Shown here: positions 6,610-8,034 of the stretch, piece by piece
Numbering within the stretch: position 1 is the first letter of the stretch
How the letters are laid out: every line of letters begins with the position of its first letter
From: Pelobacter sp. UBA6093
Lineage (GTDB): Bacteria; Desulfobacterota; Desulfuromonadia; Desulfuromonadales; Syntrophotaleaceae
Assembly (NCBI GenBank): GCA_002435955.1
Contig: DIWZ01000023.1
Location: 163,363-171,396, forward strand
Reading direction: 5' to 3'
DNA: 8,034 nucleotides
The notes under the pieces: model-generated
Told to the model about the DNA's origin: nothing
Database searches by the model: none
Seen by the model: the letters and a program-made list of their open reading frames with translations, nothing else
Translations under genes and position numbers: made by a program

Positions 6610-6618
6610 GACCTGGCT

Positions 6619-6646
6619 CCCCGGCGAGGCCACGTGCTCGCCGGGG
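6619..6646 (+). terminator. Terminator of the aldehyde dehydrogenase gene
   Basis: CCCCGGCGAG pairs perfectly with CTCGCCGGGG (ten base pairs) around an eight-base loop, ten bases after the stop codon. CTTATTGTCT follows, a weak T-rich tail. Confidence 0.75.
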
Positions 6647-6650
6647 CTTA

Positions 6651-6679
6651 TTGTCTGACCGATGCCTGCCGGGTATGAA
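6651..6679 (+). promoter_or_regulatory. Putative promoter of AMP nucleosidase
   Basis: TTGTCT (6651-6656) and TATGAA (6674-6679), each four of six matches, are separated by 17 bases. They start just after the terminator stem, so the two genes would be transcribed separately. The match is weak. Confidence 0.35.
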
Positions 6680-6725
6680 TCTTTTGGAATATTTTGCTCT
6701 GCAATGAAGGGAGGTTGGACCATCC

Positions 6726-7499
6726 ATGACCGAAAAGCTGGATATTGCCAAGAACTGGCTGCCCCGCTACACCGGAATGGCCCTGGACCAAATCGGGGAT
6801 TACGTTCTGCTCACCAATTTTCGCCCCTATCTCAATAACTTCGCCGCACGCTTCAATTGCGAGATACGCGGGGTGGACAGGCCGATGCCTTCCGCCACGA
6901 ATTCCCATGGCCTGACCATGATTCACTTCGGCATGGGTTCGGCCAACGCCGCCACCATCATGGATTTACTCAGCGCCCGCAGCCCCAAGGGGGTTCTGCT
7001 GCTCGGCAAATGCGGGGGTCTCAAGCAATCTTCCGAGATCGGGCACTTCATCCTGCCCATCGCGGCCATTCGCAGCGAGGGCACCAGCAACGATTATTTT
7101 CCCCCCGAAGTGCCCGCCCTGCCCTCCTTCAAACTGCATAAGTTCGTATCGGAGAAGATCGTTGCTCACGGGCTCGAGTACCGCACCGGCGTGGTCTATA
7201 CCACCAACCGTCGTCTATGGGAACATGATCGAGCTTTTTTGAAGCGGCTGCAGGCGATGACCTGTATCGCCATCGATATGGAGACGGCCACCCTGTTCAT
7301 AGTCGGCCACTACAATTCCATCGCGCGGGGCGCCCTGCTGCTGACCTCCGACCTGCCCCTGACGCCTGAAGGCATCAAGACCGAAGAAATGGACAAGGTG
7401 GTTTCCCGCAAATGGACCGACATCCATTTGCAGATCGGTATCGAAGCCATGACCGAGATAGAGGATAAAGGCGAAAGGATCAAACATTTTCGCTACTGA
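6726..7499 (+). CDS. amn: AMP nucleosidase, short form
   Basis: This 257-residue enzyme of the PNP/UDP phosphorylase superfamily should hydrolyse AMP to adenine and ribose 5-phosphate in the cytosol. Visible motifs are GMGSANAATIMD (69-80, phosphate/ribose loop), LLLGKCGGLK (91-100), the ribose-binding IDMETATLF (183-191, E186) and the catalytic TSDLPLTPEG (207-216, D209). It matches the compact AMP nucleosidases of about 260 residues and lacks the extra N-terminal domain of the 484-residue E. coli enzyme. The start is supported by AAGGGAGG at 6707-6714. Its left neighbour is separated by a terminator, and its right neighbour is convergent, so it is probably transcribed alone. A related nucleoside phosphorylase or hydrolase is the main alternative. 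Confidence 0.88.
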   Translation: MTEKLDIAKNWLPRYTGMALDQIGDYVLLTNFRPYLNNFAARFNCEIRGVDRPMPSATNSHGLTMIHFGMGSANAATIMDLLSARSPKGVLLLGKCGGLKQSSEIGHFILPIAAIRSEGTSNDYFPPEVPALPSFKLHKFVSEKIVAHGLEYRTGVVYTTNRRLWEHDRAFLKRLQAMTCIAIDMETATLFIVGHYNSIARGALLLTSDLPLTPEGIKTEEMDKVVSRKWTDIHLQIGIEAMTEIEDKGERIKHFRY

Positions 7500-7521
7500 A
7501 AGGATAAGCATCCGCGCTCAC

Positions 7522-7543
7522 CGGGCAACGATAAGCCTGCCCG
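7522..7543. repeat. Inverted repeat CGGGCA / TGCCCG between convergent genes
   Basis: CGGGCA (7522-7527) and TGCCCG (7538-7543) are perfect complements separated by ten bases. This is the first of three inverted repeats after the AMP nucleosidase gene. No T-tail follows. Confidence 0.45.
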
Positions 7544-7552
7544 ACCTGCAAC

Positions 7553-7589
7553 CGCTGGTTGCGCGATAGCTCCGGCAGCGCAACCAGCG
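7553..7589. terminator. Strong 12-bp hairpin, probable bidirectional terminator
   Basis: CGCTGGTTGCGC (7553-7564) and GCGCAACCAGCG (7578-7589) pair perfectly around a 13-base loop, between the convergent AMP nucleosidase gene and the small minus-strand gene. The strength of the stem and the convergent setting suggest it ends transcription from both sides. Neither flank carries a clean T-run, so it departs from the standard intrinsic form. Confidence 0.6.
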
Positions 7590-7609
7590 ATTATCAATGA
7601 ACCCTGCCT

Positions 7610-7628
7610 GAATTAATCGGATTAATTC
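7610..7628. repeat. Perfect 19-bp AT-rich palindrome overlapping a stop codon
   Basis: GAATTAATC and GATTAATTC are perfect complements around a single G at 7619. The palindrome covers the TAA stop (7622-7624) of the minus-strand gene. A one-base centre favours a protein-binding site on DNA over an RNA hairpin; an RNA form would have eight weak A-U-rich pairs and a three-base loop. Confidence 0.55.
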
Positions 7629-7969
7629 GAGAGGGAGGATTCGGATGTTTGTTCGGGGGCATCGATCATCACTATGGGAATCCTCAGTTCATTTAACAAA
7701 GGGACCAGTATGTTGAGCAGCAACTGTTCGCCAAAGAGCGCCCGTTCAGAAATGAGTCCGTTTTGAATTTTGAACAGCAGATTTGCGTAACCAACCGCCG
7801 CGGCGATATGGTCTGCCTTTTTCACGGCAACATCGCATGTCTGCATATGGTCCAGCGTCATGTTCGTCCACTGTAGCTTGCGCGCGTCTTTTAATTCGTT
7901 GTCGATAACCTGATGGTAGTTCTCGAGCCTTTTAAGGGTCAATGCGGTAATTTCGATAATTTTACCCAT
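7622..7969 (-). CDS. Small protein of unknown function
   Basis: I do not recognise this 115-residue protein. It looks mostly helical and soluble: a charged N-terminal part (LKRLENYHQVIDNELKDARK, 12-31), a central stretch with the only cysteine (C45) and ADHIAAAVGYANLLFKIQNGL, then a hydrophobic segment (ALFGEQLLLNILVPLLNELRIPIVMID, about 77-103) that reads as an amphipathic helix and strand, not a clear membrane span. The tail is Ser/Glu rich. The start is set by AAAGGAG at 7976-7982, six bases upstream. The frame stays open to the window edge, with a GTG at 8026, so a longer form is possible but less likely. Coding is supported by the ribosome binding site and a clean convergent layout. Confidence 0.6.
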   Translation of the reverse strand: MGKIIEITALTLKRLENYHQVIDNELKDARKLQWTNMTLDHMQTCDVAVKKADHIAAAVGYANLLFKIQNGLISERALFGEQLLLNILVPLLNELRIPIVMIDAPEQTSESSLSN

Positions 7970-7975
7970 GGCCCC

Positions 7976-7982
7976 CTCCTTT
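7976..7982 (-). promoter_or_regulatory. Ribosome binding site deciding the start of the small minus-strand gene
   Basis: AAAGGAG, continuing into a G-run, lies six bases before the ATG at 7969. Two further Shine-Dalgarno-like motifs on the same strand (AGGAGGT near 8001-8007 and GGAGG near 8027-8031) lie upstream. The middle one overlaps a TAA stop in another frame that stays open to the window edge, which might be the end of an upstream gene. Confidence 0.6.
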
Positions 7983-8034
7983 GCATGTGTCGCTTGGTTT
8001 ACCTCCTGTGTTCGAAGAACTGCCACCTCCGAAC

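Overview
The window holds eight protein-coding genes, two of them on the minus strand. I see no tRNA, rRNA, CRISPR array or mobile element. GC content is high, roughly 60% by eye. Soluble sensor kinases with a cysteine-rich PAS domain, a CoA-acylating aldehyde dehydrogenase, a short-form AMP nucleosidase and a rubrerythrin-like protein together suggest an anaerobic deltaproteobacterium of the Desulfuromonas/Geobacter/Pelobacter type. That placement rests on remembered family patterns, not on a search.

Layout. Positions 1-911 (minus) carry most of a TroA-type metal ABC transporter binding protein that runs off the left edge. A 259-bp divergent intergenic region follows. Two tandem paralogous PAS/histidine-kinase genes come next (1171-2337 and 2507-3685). 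Each appears to have its own TTGACA promoter, and no response regulator is in view. After a perfect hairpin, a probable two-gene operon (3823-5049) encodes a WbuC-family cupin and a protein I read as a ferritin-like diiron protein with a C-terminal four-cysteine ribbon. A 198-bp regulatory gap with an inverted repeat and an extended -10 leads to the aldehyde dehydrogenase (5248-6609), which ends in a strong hairpin terminator. AMP nucleosidase (6726-7499) then runs convergently towards a small unrecognised gene (7622-7969, minus). The gap between these two holds three separate inverted repeats.

How the genes fit together. The genes do not form one pathway. The themes are metal uptake, sensing through conserved cysteines (redox or metal sensing is inferred), possible oxygen or peroxide defence, fermentative CoA/aldehyde metabolism and adenine nucleotide turnover. 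The most unusual items are the duplicated five-cysteine PAS kinases, the duplicated E-x6-Y / ExxH layout in the ferritin-like protein, and the inverted-repeat cluster between the convergent genes.
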